DNA from: Thermoplasmatota archaeon | GTDB lineage: Archaea > Thermoplasmatota > E2 > DHVEG-1 | Direction: 5' to 3' | DNA: 11,039 nucleotides | Assembly (NCBI GenBank): GCA_022866015.1 | Contig: JALHTX010000147.1 | Coordinates: forward strand, 1-11,039 | Part shown: positions 1 through 6,778 of the stretch, in pieces | Numbering within the stretch: the stretch's first letter is position 1 | Layout of the letters: each line of letters starts with the position of its first letter | Made by a program: the position numbers and the translations under genes | Notes under the pieces: generated by a model | The model's input: only the letters and a program-made list of their open reading frames with translations | What the model was told of the DNA's origin: nothing | The model's database searches: none

Positions 1-99
1 ATCCGAGATCAACCAAACCACCATAAAATTACAGTTGTTGATGATCGGCAACAACGATTACTAACCAGAGCCGCCGAGTTAGATACGGCAAGACCGTAG
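1..99 (+). CDS. 3' end of an unidentified ORF, possibly a TnpB-like transposon protein
   Basis: The frame starting at base 1 is open for 32 codons and stops at TAG (97-99). It enters from outside the window, so only the C-terminus is visible. The last residues read QRLLTRAAELDTARP. This short tail is not diagnostic. TnpB proteins of IS200/IS605-type elements in archaea often end in a variable tail containing VE(A/L)GT-like residues, directly followed by a GC-rich structured region and a terminal hairpin, and the DNA at 61-150 has that look. What is seen is the open frame, the sharp composition change and the hairpins; the TnpB identity is inference. It could equally be the end of another transposase or of an ordinary gene. 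In this frame the next stop after TAG is TAA at 133-135. Confidence 0.35.
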   Translation: MRDQPNHHKITVVDDRQQRLLTRAAELDTARP

Positions 100-150
100 G
101 GCTTGCTGAGGAACGAAGGCGGAACGGGATTATAAGGGCGCCGCCCTTAT
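62..150 (+). ncRNA. GC-rich structured segment, possible omega-RNA/right end of a TnpB-type element
   Basis: This stretch is about 58% G+C, while the DNA that follows falls to about 9% (241-360). In AT-rich genomes such islands often mark structured RNA. Visible pairings are CCGCC (71-75) with GGCGG (118-122), enclosing TACGG (84-88) with CCGTA (94-98) around the loop CAAGA, and then a terminal palindrome at 132-150. The structure overlaps the 3' end of the ORF ending at 99, as omega-RNAs of TnpB elements do. In those RNAs the guide is the host sequence just beyond the element, which here would begin near base 151. No family consensus could be tested, so an RNA or transposon end is inferred from structure and composition only. 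Confidence 0.3.
132..150. repeat. 19-base palindrome ataagggcgccgcccttat
   Basis: Two perfect 9-base arms (132-140 and 142-150) flank a single central C. As RNA it would form a GC-rich stem of about seven pairs with a five-base loop, followed by a few Ts. It lies exactly at the border between the GC-rich patch and the AT-rich gap. It could be the terminal hairpin of an IS200/IS605-type element or a transcription terminator for the ORF ending at 99. Confidence 0.6.
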
Positions 151-384
151 TTCATTCAATAATTGAAAATCCATTTTCTTTGATATTCAGTTTTGATAAA
201 AAATTATCAGCTGTAATAGTTATAAAAAATGATTTAATTTTAAATTTCTTGATATTATGATCCTAAAAATTTTTATATATTTAATTCCTATTAATAAAAA
301 TAAAATAATTATTTATATATAACTTAAAATTAAATAATACTTAAATTTTCATCTTAAATATTCTAGAAATTACCTAACATTTTA
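151..384. other. AT-rich gap with no recognisable gene
   Basis: The gap lies between the GC-rich patch and the 3' end of the minus-strand ligase gene. It is extremely AT-rich (11 G/C among the 120 bases at 241-360). The only small pattern noted is TTCAATAATTGAA near 156-168, a 6-base inverted repeat with one central base. No supported coding frame or RNA gene is seen. It may simply be downstream, termination-type sequence for the ligase gene. Confidence 0.6.
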
Positions 385-1746
385 TTACCCTTTCAGAATT
401 TCTGATATGACTGATCTGTGCTTACCAGAGGCCGTTGGTTCTATTTTTTCGACAAACTGAATTTCAATTTTCATATCATCTCCAACTTTTTTTTTGATAA
501 TATTTATAAATAAATTGAGATTTTTTTTACTATAATCCTTTCCCTTAACTAATCTAACTAATAACATATCTATCCTTTTTTGAATAATTTGATACTCATA
601 AATACCTTTAATATCATAATAAGCGAATATTGCTGGTAAAAGCATACCAGATATCATTTTACCATCTGGGGTTATTATTGTATCTAAAATTCTTCCTTTA
701 ATTGATTTCATTATTGGTAATTTTCTTCCACAGGGACACTTTTCATCAGAAGGCACTCCAAGATCTCCTATTTCATATCTGATTAATGGCATTGCATAAT
801 TGCATAGATCTGTTATTATTATTTTTCCTGTTTCTCCTTGAGAAACAATTTCATTTTCTTTAACAAATTCGACTACTGCATTTTCTATCGATAAATGATA
901 ACCAAAGTGTTCAGAACATTCAGCAGCCTGTAATGAAGTATCGCGCCCACTGTAATAATCAAAAACATCACAATTGAATATTTGTTCAATTAATTTTCTT
1001 TTATAGTCATAAAGCATATCTGCTGTTGTCAAAATTGCTCTAGGGTTTATATTATTGATTCCTCTTTTTTGCATATAATCTGCTATTAAATAAATAGCCG
1101 ATGAATATGAATTAATAAACTTTGGTTTAAATTTATTAAATATTGATATATATTTTTCTATAGTTTCATCAGTTAAATCAAATGCATCTAATGTTATATC
1201 TCTTAAGATAAATTTTTGGGCTTTGGCAACAAAATTTTTTGAATTTTGTATATCTTGATGTGCGCTCCATAAAAAAGCCGTTTTGTCTCCAAGTCTATAA
1301 CCCGCCCAACCCCATGCTCTATATGCTGCTGCCATGTTGCAAGCTTGCCATCTTTTATCAATAAAAAATTTCATTGGTGTGCCAGTAGAACCACCTGTAG
1401 CAGAAGAAATTAATCTATCTTTTGAGTAATTTCTTGCATTAAGTTTTTCGAAGTTATTTCGAATAATATCTTTAGTTAAAATCGGTAATCTATTCAAATT
1501 ATTAATATTCGTAACATTGTCGGGTTTAAAATTCAATTTTTTAAACATCTCGTGGTAAAAAGGAACGTTATCATTTGCATGTTTTAGAAGTTGTTTTAAC
1601 TTTTTTAATTGAAATTTTTCTAGTTCAGAACTATTCCACCATTGAGTTTTATTCAATAGATTCATATATGTAATAAAACGCTCGTCATGTGGAAGTTTCA
1701 TTTGATGCAGAGGAAAAAAAATGTTTTTAATTATCTTTGAATACAT
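385..1746 (-). CDS. PaaK/CapK-like adenylate-forming ligase (phenylacetate-CoA ligase family)
   Basis: A 453-residue soluble enzyme of the ANL superfamily, close in length to phenylacetate-CoA ligases. Such enzymes use ATP to make an acyl-adenylate and pass the acyl group to CoA or another acceptor. Visible motifs are the phosphate-binding loop SSATGGSTGTP (114-124), DYYSGRDTS (263-271) at the adenine-site position, MPLIRYEIGDLG (319-330) with the ribose-binding Asp, a CPCG pair (337-340) typical of PaaK relatives, the hinge KGRILD (350-355), and the C-terminal PTASGKHR (437-444) with the likely adenylation Lys442. The start is supported by GGTGA (bases 1751-1755 on the minus strand), four bases upstream. 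Homologues called CapK occur in capsule and exopolysaccharide clusters, as here, where the substrate is generally unknown. A role in aromatic catabolism is unlikely because no paa genes are nearby. The gene is 197 bases downstream of a GNAT-type gene and may act with it. Confidence 0.85.
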   Translation of the reverse strand: MYSKIIKNIFFPLHQMKLPHDERFITYMNLLNKTQWWNSSELEKFQLKKLKQLLKHANDNVPFYHEMFKKLNFKPDNVTNINNLNRLPILTKDIIRNNFEKLNARNYSKDRLISSATGGSTGTPMKFFIDKRWQACNMAAAYRAWGWAGYRLGDKTAFLWSAHQDIQNSKNFVAKAQKFILRDITLDAFDLTDETIEKYISIFNKFKPKFINSYSSAIYLIADYMQKRGINNINPRAILTTADMLYDYKRKLIEQIFNCDVFDYYSGRDTSLQAAECSEHFGYHLSIENAVVEFVKENEIVSQGETGKIIITDLCNYAMPLIRYEIGDLGVPSDEKCPCGRKLPIMKSIKGRILDTIITPDGKMISGMLLPAIFAYYDIKGIYEYQIIQKRIDMLLVRLVKGKDYSKKNLNLFINIIKKKVGDDMKIEIQFVEKIEPTASGKHRSVISEILKG

Positions 1747-1834
1747 ACATTCACCATTTTAATTTCTTGTTTCTATGATACTATTTTCCACTGAAATATT
1801 TTATCAGATTGAATTGAAAAAATATTTGAAGCAA

Positions 1835-1850
1835 GCTAGTATAAATAATT
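1835..1850 (-). promoter_or_regulatory. possible archaeal TATA box for the ligase gene
   Basis: The minus strand reads AATTATTTATACTAGC here, a fair archaeal TATA-like element. Transcription starting about 25 bases downstream would give a leader of roughly 70 bases that contains the GGTGA ribosome-binding site. The 197-base gap is AT-rich throughout, so chance matches are expected. Cotranscription with the gene upstream is also possible. Confidence 0.25.
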
Positions 1851-1943
1851 ACATGGTTTAAATAATAGATCATTTTCTTAACCGTGAAAATAAAATAATA
1901 AAAGTAACATTATTAAAATTAACTTAGGAACTTTGCAAATATA

Positions 1944-3137
1944 TTAGCTCTGTCTTTTATTTAAAAATAAAATTTTTCTTAGCTTTTTAAATATTTTTTC
2001 ACGTAAAGAACCTTCTGGAAAAGGATATTTGATTTTCTTTAGTGTCTTTAAAACAATAAAATAGAAAATTGGAAGAATTTTCTTATTACAAATGGTGATA
2101 TGATATCTTTTTCTTGTGGTTTTTCCAAAAATTTTTTCATAATTAAATATAGGACCATAAAAATCAATTTTCCGTATTTTTTTCTCTTTAAATAATTGTT
2201 CAAACAATAAATAATATAAAACCGTTGAAGGAGAATACTGACTAAACTTATTAGAATATCCTGCTTTAATCATATAGAGAATTTCATGGTCAACGATTGC
2301 ATAAATTCCAGCAATATACTCGTCATTTAACTTCAATAAATATAATCGAAACTTGTTTTCGTTTGATAAATAAGAGGCCAATTCTTTATAATACCGGCCA
2401 TAGAACGAACGTTTTAACGAAGTTCCTTCTATGCCCTTCCACCCACTATCCTCAACATCATAAAAATATAGTAATCCATTTTCGATTTCCTGTGGATTGT
2501 TCATTTCAACAATTGCAACTTTTCCTATTGTTTCAATTCGTCGATATTGTCTTCTCACCTCATTTCTATCTTTTCGATCCATGTTTTTAATATACTCATC
2601 AAATTCTCTCTCACAATCAATAAAGAGCGTATTTATCTCACTTACAACAAATTTATAGGTCTTACCAATAATTGAGATAAATACTTCAAATAAATGTTCA
2701 TCTTCAGGTAGCGATTTTACTTTGATAATATCCCATGTCCTTTTTATTTTTTTGAGAAATTGTATAAATTGTTGAAAAATTACTTTCGGGTTTTCGGTAG
2801 GATCGACAAGAAAATAATAGAAATCAATAAGATAATCATTCTTAAGTGCTAGTTCTTTAAAAGAGAAGAAATAAGGAAATAGTCTAGTTTCGTAGGTAAA
2901 AGGAAAAATTGCGACAATCTGTTGATTGTCCTTCCTCATAACAAAGATTTTAATTTTAACATTTTTAAAATTCCTGAGAATTGTTTCATAATATATTTGA
3001 ATTAATTCATATGAAAAAAAAAGAGAGATTTCATTTTTCAGATTAAATAATCGTTCCCAATCACCCTTTAATTCTTTAAATTCTTCCATTGTCTCAACTG
3101 TTTCAATGGTATAATTAGAAATTGTCTTTGCAGTCAT
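1944..3137 (-). CDS. GNAT/FemAB-fold acyltransferase (BioF2-like, CelD/BcsL type)
   Basis: A 397-residue soluble protein with the two-lobe architecture of the Acetyltransf_6 (BioF2-like) family common in exopolysaccharide clusters. An N-terminal half with a conserved-looking W27ERLF and a hydrophobic core is followed by the catalytic-type GNAT lobe: a basic segment RKDRNEVRRQYRRIE (188-202), VEDSGWKGIEGTS (228-240), the buried strand IAGIYAIVDHEILYMIKAGY (275-294), the helix STVLYYLLFEQLF (304-316) and IDFYGP (324-329) with nearby Lys335. The C-terminal 40 residues are very basic and partly hydrophobic, so membrane association is possible. Relatives transfer acyl groups from acyl-CoA or amino acids from aminoacyl-tRNA; the donor here cannot be read from the sequence. 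The ATG is supported by GAGGT on the minus strand ten bases upstream. The neighbouring PaaK-like ligase could supply an activated acyl group, which is inference. Confidence 0.8.
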   Translation of the reverse strand: MTAKTISNYTIETVETMEEFKELKGDWERLFNLKNEISLFFSYELIQIYYETILRNFKNVKIKIFVMRKDNQQIVAIFPFTYETRLFPYFFSFKELALKNDYLIDFYYFLVDPTENPKVIFQQFIQFLKKIKRTWDIIKVKSLPEDEHLFEVFISIIGKTYKFVVSEINTLFIDCEREFDEYIKNMDRKDRNEVRRQYRRIETIGKVAIVEMNNPQEIENGLLYFYDVEDSGWKGIEGTSLKRSFYGRYYKELASYLSNENKFRLYLLKLNDEYIAGIYAIVDHEILYMIKAGYSNKFSQYSPSTVLYYLLFEQLFKEKKIRKIDFYGPIFNYEKIFGKTTRKRYHITICNKKILPIFYFIVLKTLKKIKYPFPEGSLREKIFKKLRKILFLNKRQS

Positions 3138-3147
3138 TGATTAATGT

Positions 3148-3152
3148 ACCTC
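3148..3152 (-). promoter_or_regulatory. ribosome-binding site GAGGT of the GNAT-type gene
   Basis: The minus strand reads GAGGT ten bases upstream of the ATG at 3137. It pairs with the 3' end of 16S rRNA and fixes this start. The 10-base spacing is at the long end of the normal range. Confidence 0.5.
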
Positions 3153-3187
3153 TGTGCTTTTACCATATCAAATCAATTATAGATATA

Positions 3188-3199
3188 TTATTTATATTT
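3188..3199 (-). promoter_or_regulatory. possible TATA box of the GNAT-type gene
   Basis: The minus strand reads AAATATAAATAA, centred about 56 bases before the start codon. An archaeal transcript starting about 26 bases downstream would have a leader of roughly 30 bases that includes the GAGGT site. The spacing is coherent, but the region is so AT-rich that a chance match cannot be ruled out. Confidence 0.3.
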
Positions 3200-3334
3200 C
3201 TCACCATATTGCCTAGAACACTTTATATTTAATTATATTTTTCATATATTACTATCACAGTTAATTATATCAATATATTGCGTGTGATAAAATATGAAAA
3301 TGTTTGATTTTCTAAAAGAAATGCGGTTTTTCAT

Positions 3335-3369
3335 CTGCGTATCTTACACTGATACTTAAGACCACGCAG
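3335..3369. repeat. intergenic inverted repeat CTGCGT...ACGCAG
   Basis: CTGCGT (3335-3340) and ACGCAG (3364-3369) are perfect complements. Inside them GTATC (3339-3343) and GATAC (3351-3355) can form a second five-pair stem with a seven-base loop. The two stems share bases 3339-3340, so they partly compete. It is a small GC pocket in an AT-rich gap and could be a terminator-like or regulatory structure, or an operator. The function is unknown. Confidence 0.35.
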
Positions 3370-3593
3370 TATTCCCAGCTTTAATAATAAATAAAAAATG
3401 TAAAAAGCATAAAAAAATTTGAGTAGCAAAGTGCATATTTTTGAGTTTAAATTACCAATCACAATGTATCATTATTAATGATTAAAGGCAGTAGGCATTT
3501 ATAGTTACATAGTACGATAACAATCAAAAGACTAATCATATAAGTAGTACGGAGAATTGAATTTTTTTTTATAAGTTAAATATCCCTTCATAT

Positions 3594-5225
3594 TCAATGA
3601 ATTCCGTTTAAAATGAAAGTGGTACCACAATCATATATCTTATTATTATACTTGATACTTCTTAAAGTATCATTAAGTTGTTCTTTTGTCAATTCAAATC
3701 TAATAATTTCTTTTCCTATGTTTGAATTATATAAGATATAATCATTTTTCTTTATTGAATTATTAAATACATATAAAAATTTTGGATTTCCTGGACGTAA
3801 AGCAAAATCAATTGAGTACCTATTTTTTAAAAAACTATATTGACTCGTGAAAAATCCAAAATTTACTTGACCTATTGCAACCTTTGGATGAGTTACGTTT
3901 ATAATTTTTTTTGCTAAAAAATTACATGCATTTGCTTCTTCATCTATTTGAAAATGCGTGTCATTATAAACAAGTCGCATAGGCATGAAAACCGCTAGAA
4001 TTAAAAAAATAAAAATAAGGATTGTAGTTAGTCTTCTCCATTTTGAAATAAAAAACATAAATCCAATAGTCATAAAAATAAATAAAAATTGAATAGCACG
4101 TATTCCTAATACGGAATAAAACAATCCAACCGCTAAATAAATTCCTCCAGATAATCCTATTGCAATTAAAATATAGTTTATTCTCTTTTTTAAAAATAAA
4201 CCTATGATCCCTATACCACCAAGAATCCAAACCATTGGAACGCTTAGTCTATTTGAAAAACTAATAAGTTGATTTAGTAAGCTCTCTGGTTCACTAAATG
4301 ATGAAGATAGTCTAGTTGTATACTCATTATTAAATCCAGTTATTGATTGTTCAAAAGTTTTGATATAAAGAGGTAAATAGGTCGTAGTATAATAGATAGT
4401 AACAACTATATAGATAGAAAAAATTGTTAAAAAAATCGGTAATAAATATCTTTTTTTAATGAAAAGTATGCCAAAAAAAGACAAAAAAATTACTGGTATA
4501 AATGTATGACTTAAAACGAATGGAACAAAAATCAAAATAATCATAAGATTCCATTTGATTTTTTGTACATCAAAAATCAGGTAACTTGATATCATAATAA
4601 GTAGAAAAAAGTAAACAAGAGCAAGAGTTTGAGGGACCCATTGATAATTTATAAAGGAAAACGTACCGATAAAATACATCAGAACCAACAAAAACGGGAT
4701 TAATGAATCGTAATATTGCCTCTTCAAATTAGCAAAAAATAGAAATAGAAAAAGTCCGAGCAGAACACCATATAATATGAAAGAAAATACAGCGATAGAT
4801 TTTTCATCAACTCCAACGATTAGACGTATTATTTCATTTAAACTGAAAAATGTTGGAAATTCAAAATAGGGAATAACATTTGAATTTATACCTGTTTTTT
4901 GAAAAACTAGAAACATACCTCTGGCAGCACCAGCATCTGAAGCCGTTATAAAAGAATAAAAAAAAACAACAGCATTAAGTAATAATGGAATAGAAGAACT
5001 GCAAATAGCTATTACGATTTTATTTTTACAATAAAATCCTACAAGAAATAAACCAATCAAAGACAATACTATTCCTGGCCATAATAAAGGATAAAATTGA
5101 AAAAAAGTGATATTGTTTATTGATGACAGATGAACTGGATAAGTATAACACCATGAAAGTATAATCAAAATTAAACCGATTAAAAATAGGATGCCGCCCA
5201 TTTTTACAATAATTTTATTTTTCAT
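3594..5225 (-). CDS. polytopic membrane protein, candidate GT-C-type transferase or polysaccharide polymerase
   Basis: A 543-residue integral membrane protein with about twelve hydrophobic spans: near 9-25, 46-66, 68-94, 143-165, 172-192, 196-217, 226-256 (one or two), 260-279, 329-345, 350-372, 376-394 and 399-417. A roughly 125-residue C-terminal soluble domain follows. A loop at 95-142 between the third and fourth spans contains SDAGAARG and YFEFPTFFSLNEIIRLIVG. The pattern of an aromatic, Pro and FF element followed by a short helix and 'VG' recalls GT-C-like membrane transferases, but no catalytic DxD is seen, so the family is not assigned. The alternatives are a Wzy-like polymerase or an O-antigen-ligase-like protein. 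The start codon has AGGGAG four bases upstream. It sits only eight bases after the GT4 gene stop, so the two are almost certainly cotranscribed and likely act on the same glycan. Confidence 0.75.
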   Translation of the reverse strand: MKNKIIVKMGGILFLIGLILIILSWCYTYPVHLSSINNITFFQFYPLLWPGIVLSLIGLFLVGFYCKNKIVIAICSSSIPLLLNAVVFFYSFITASDAGAARGMFLVFQKTGINSNVIPYFEFPTFFSLNEIIRLIVGVDEKSIAVFSFILYGVLLGLFLFLFFANLKRQYYDSLIPFLLVLMYFIGTFSFINYQWVPQTLALVYFFLLIMISSYLIFDVQKIKWNLMIILIFVPFVLSHTFIPVIFLSFFGILFIKKRYLLPIFLTIFSIYIVVTIYYTTTYLPLYIKTFEQSITGFNNEYTTRLSSSFSEPESLLNQLISFSNRLSVPMVWILGGIGIIGLFLKKRINYILIAIGLSGGIYLAVGLFYSVLGIRAIQFLFIFMTIGFMFFISKWRRLTTILIFIFLILAVFMPMRLVYNDTHFQIDEEANACNFLAKKIINVTHPKVAIGQVNFGFFTSQYSFLKNRYSIDFALRPGNPKFLYVFNNSIKKNDYILYNSNIGKEIIRFELTKEQLNDTLRSIKYNNKIYDCGTTFILNGIH

Positions 5226-5229
5226 ATTT

Positions 5230-5235
5230 CTCCCT
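5230..5235 (-). promoter_or_regulatory. ribosome-binding site AGGGAG of the membrane-protein gene
   Basis: The minus strand reads AGGGAG, then AAAT, then the ATG at 5225. The site overlaps the TAG stop of the upstream glycosyltransferase gene, so translation of the two is probably coupled. Confidence 0.5.
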
Positions 5236-6382
5236 ATGAAACAATTCTTTTAATAAAAACTTCTAAATCATGTGCTGACTTTTCCCAAGTATAATATCTT
5301 TCAGCAATTTCTCGTCCTATTTTTCCCATTGAATCTAATTTTTCTTTATTTTTGTATAGATAACTAACCGCATTTGCTATAGAGGCTGGCTCACTATTTT
5401 CGATAAGAACCCCACATTTTCCTTTTTCAAAAATCTCATGATGGAATGGTATGTTTGTAGCAATAATTGGTTTACCCATTGCTAAATATTCCAAGGTTTT
5501 TAACGGAGCACTCACTCTCCAACAAATATCATCCGTTGGTAAAGGAATAACACCAACATGACACATATTGATGTAGGAAGGCATTTTTTCATGTTCTACT
5601 ACAGGAATAAATTCTAAATTTTTATTTACATTTAATTGATTCCCTAATCTAATGAAATCATTGTTTTTGCTGCAATCAAATCCAATAATAATAAGTTTGA
5701 TGTTTTTTTTCAATGTATCTTCTAACTCCGCAATTGATTTTATTAAATCTTCTATTCCTCTTGATCGTGAATATTTCCCATGATACATTAGATAGAAATA
5801 TTGCGGATCTTTAAAAAAATTGGTTTCAATTACTGTCTTTATCGGTTTTTTGAATGATTTAAAGGAAACTCCAGAAGTCCAAATACCAATTTTTGAATTT
5901 TTAATTTTATATTTTTTTACTAATATGTTTTTTAACTCCGGAGTTATTGTTGTATATCCCTTGACTATAATTTTACTTAAAAATATGGAGCTATCAAAAA
6001 AAATCGATTGTATTGACTTCATATATTTAGTAGGTAGAGTTCTAAGATCCATAACTAAGGGATAACCAAGTAATTTTAATGTCAATGCAAATGGAGGATA
6101 AACATTACCACCATCGATAATAATTATATCAATTTTTTTTCCAAATGTTATAAAAGGAAAATAAAGAAGGATGACAAGATTGAATAAAAACCTTGAAATA
6201 ATTGTATATGAAACCGTTGGAAGATAAATAATATTTTCGTCAATTGTATGTTGTTCACCAATATTTTTTTGAATTATTAGTTTTACATTATGACCTCTTT
6301 CTCTCAAGGCGTTAGCTAGTTCAATTCTTGATGTTTTATGAAGTGTGTTTCTATCAATTTGAGTAATCCAATAAATGTTCAT
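5234..6382 (-). CDS. GT4-family glycosyltransferase (GT-B fold)
   Basis: A 382-residue enzyme of normal length for family GT4 retaining glycosyltransferases, which transfer a sugar from a nucleotide-sugar to a lipid-linked acceptor at the cytoplasmic membrane face. The N-terminal domain opens with MNIYWITQI and then RIELANALRERGHNVKLI (19-36). A hydrophobic patch at 60-80 (IISRFLFNLVILLYFPFITF) may bind the membrane. The C-terminal nucleotide-binding domain begins near 195 with YHGKYSRSRGIEDLI (200-214) and carries WRVSAPLKTLEYLAMGKPII (288-307). This is the GT4 donor-site segment; here the first Glu of the usual E-x7-E is absent (Val290) and only Glu298 remains, a known variant in which PLK precedes the Glu. 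The sugar is not predictable. The gene heads a two-gene unit with the membrane protein. The start codon has only a weak GAG upstream, so the start is chosen from the fit of the N-terminus. Confidence 0.88.
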   Translation of the reverse strand: MNIYWITQIDRNTLHKTSRIELANALRERGHNVKLIIQKNIGEQHTIDENIIYLPTVSYTIISRFLFNLVILLYFPFITFGKKIDIIIIDGGNVYPPFALTLKLLGYPLVMDLRTLPTKYMKSIQSIFFDSSIFLSKIIVKGYTTITPELKNILVKKYKIKNSKIGIWTSGVSFKSFKKPIKTVIETNFFKDPQYFYLMYHGKYSRSRGIEDLIKSIAELEDTLKKNIKLIIIGFDCSKNNDFIRLGNQLNVNKNLEFIPVVEHEKMPSYINMCHVGVIPLPTDDICWRVSAPLKTLEYLAMGKPIIATNIPFHHEIFEKGKCGVLIENSEPASIANAVSYLYKNKEKLDSMGKIGREIAERYYTWEKSAHDLEVFIKRIVS

Positions 6383-6482
6383 TTAAATCTCTTATATAAA
6401 CTATGAAGTTATTAAATTTTTTTCGGACTTTTTGGTTTTATGAAAAAAACTTACCCTGAATAAATAACAAAATTTCACGGGA

Positions 6483-6510
6483 TTATTCTCAACCAATTTA
6501 TTCTCAGCCA
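6483..6510. repeat. two tandem 13-mers TTATTCTCARCCA
   Basis: TTATTCTCAACCA (6483-6495) and TTATTCTCAGCCA (6498-6510) differ by one base and start 15 bases apart. They lie in the middle of a divergent promoter region, where paired regulator sites are often found. With two copies and an AT-rich background, a regulatory role is only a possibility. Confidence 0.3.
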
Positions 6511-6708
6511 CATTTCCCCTCTTCTATATTTTTCCTAAATGATGAACAAATGCTTACCAGCCTTTGATTTCAACCCATTACTGTACAATGTAGATTAGGA
6601 ATGTTAAAGATTAAAATAACAGCATCTTTGAAAGTATATTAAAATCACAAAATACCAAATAATTTTTTATATTCAATTAGTATTCTAAATTAAAAAATTA
6701 AGATATCC

Positions 6709-6717
6709 TTTATAAAA
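6709..6717 (+). promoter_or_regulatory. probable TATA box of the sulfotransferase gene
   Basis: TTTATAAAA, close to the archaeal TATA consensus, is centred about 66 bases before the ATG at 6779. Transcription starting about 26 bases downstream (near 6739) would give a leader of about 40 bases. No clear Shine-Dalgarno site is seen in front of this gene. Confidence 0.35.
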
Positions 6718-6778
6718 ATAACATTTAATTTGAAAACATTGAAAATATAATTAGAGATAAAATAGAGATTTAAAGTTT

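Larger units (their letters stand above)
3138..3593. other. long intergenic region between the GNAT gene and the membrane-protein gene
   Basis: 456 bases without a convincing gene. The right part (about 3400-3593) follows the stop of the membrane-protein gene, and the left part carries the putative promoter and ribosome-binding site of the GNAT gene. A 21-codon frame at 3294-3359 on the plus strand has no ribosome-binding site or recognisable motif. The only structured element is the hairpin at 3335-3369. The length and lack of coding suggest that the GNAT and ligase genes are transcribed independently of the genes to their right. Confidence 0.6.
6383..6778. other. divergent intergenic region (GT4 gene / sulfotransferase gene)
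   Basis: 396 bases separate the starts of the minus-strand GT4 gene and the plus-strand sulfotransferase gene, so promoters for both should lie here. A TATA-like box for the plus-strand gene is at 6709-6717. A perfect TTTATATAA on the minus strand at 6392-6400 is too close to the GT4 ATG for normal archaeal spacing. A pair of near-identical 13-mers lies at 6483-6510. No coding frame is supported; an 18-codon plus-strand frame at 6403-6459 has no other support. Confidence 0.6.

Noticed and set aside
97..99. TAG as a possible pyrrolysine codon in the leftmost ORF
   Set aside because: Read-through would add only eleven residues before TAA at 133, and two complete genes here (GT4 ending at 5234 and the sulfotransferase) also end in TAG. 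Nothing favours decoding.
2297..2590. 97-codon plus-strand frame
   Set aside because: It lies entirely antisense to the intact GNAT-type gene, which has clear motifs and its own ribosome-binding site. The peptide has no recognisable features.
3294..3359. 21-residue plus-strand frame MKMFDFLKEMRFF...
   Set aside because: It is short, has no ribosome-binding site and overlaps the hairpin at 3335-3369. It cannot be told from chance, though a remnant of a larger gene is not excluded.
3964..4230. 88-codon minus-strand frame
   Set aside because: It is an alternative frame inside the membrane-protein gene, whose hydrophobic spans run through this stretch. The aromatic-rich peptide is what a shifted frame of such DNA gives.
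5820..6065. 81-codon plus-strand frame
   Set aside because: It is antisense to the GT4 gene, has no upstream ribosome-binding site and no known motif.
6392..6400. perfect TTTATATAA on the minus strand just before the GT4 start
   Set aside because: With normal archaeal spacing, transcription would begin inside the coding sequence, and the N-terminus fits the family at the upstream ATG. It is probably a chance match in AT-rich DNA.
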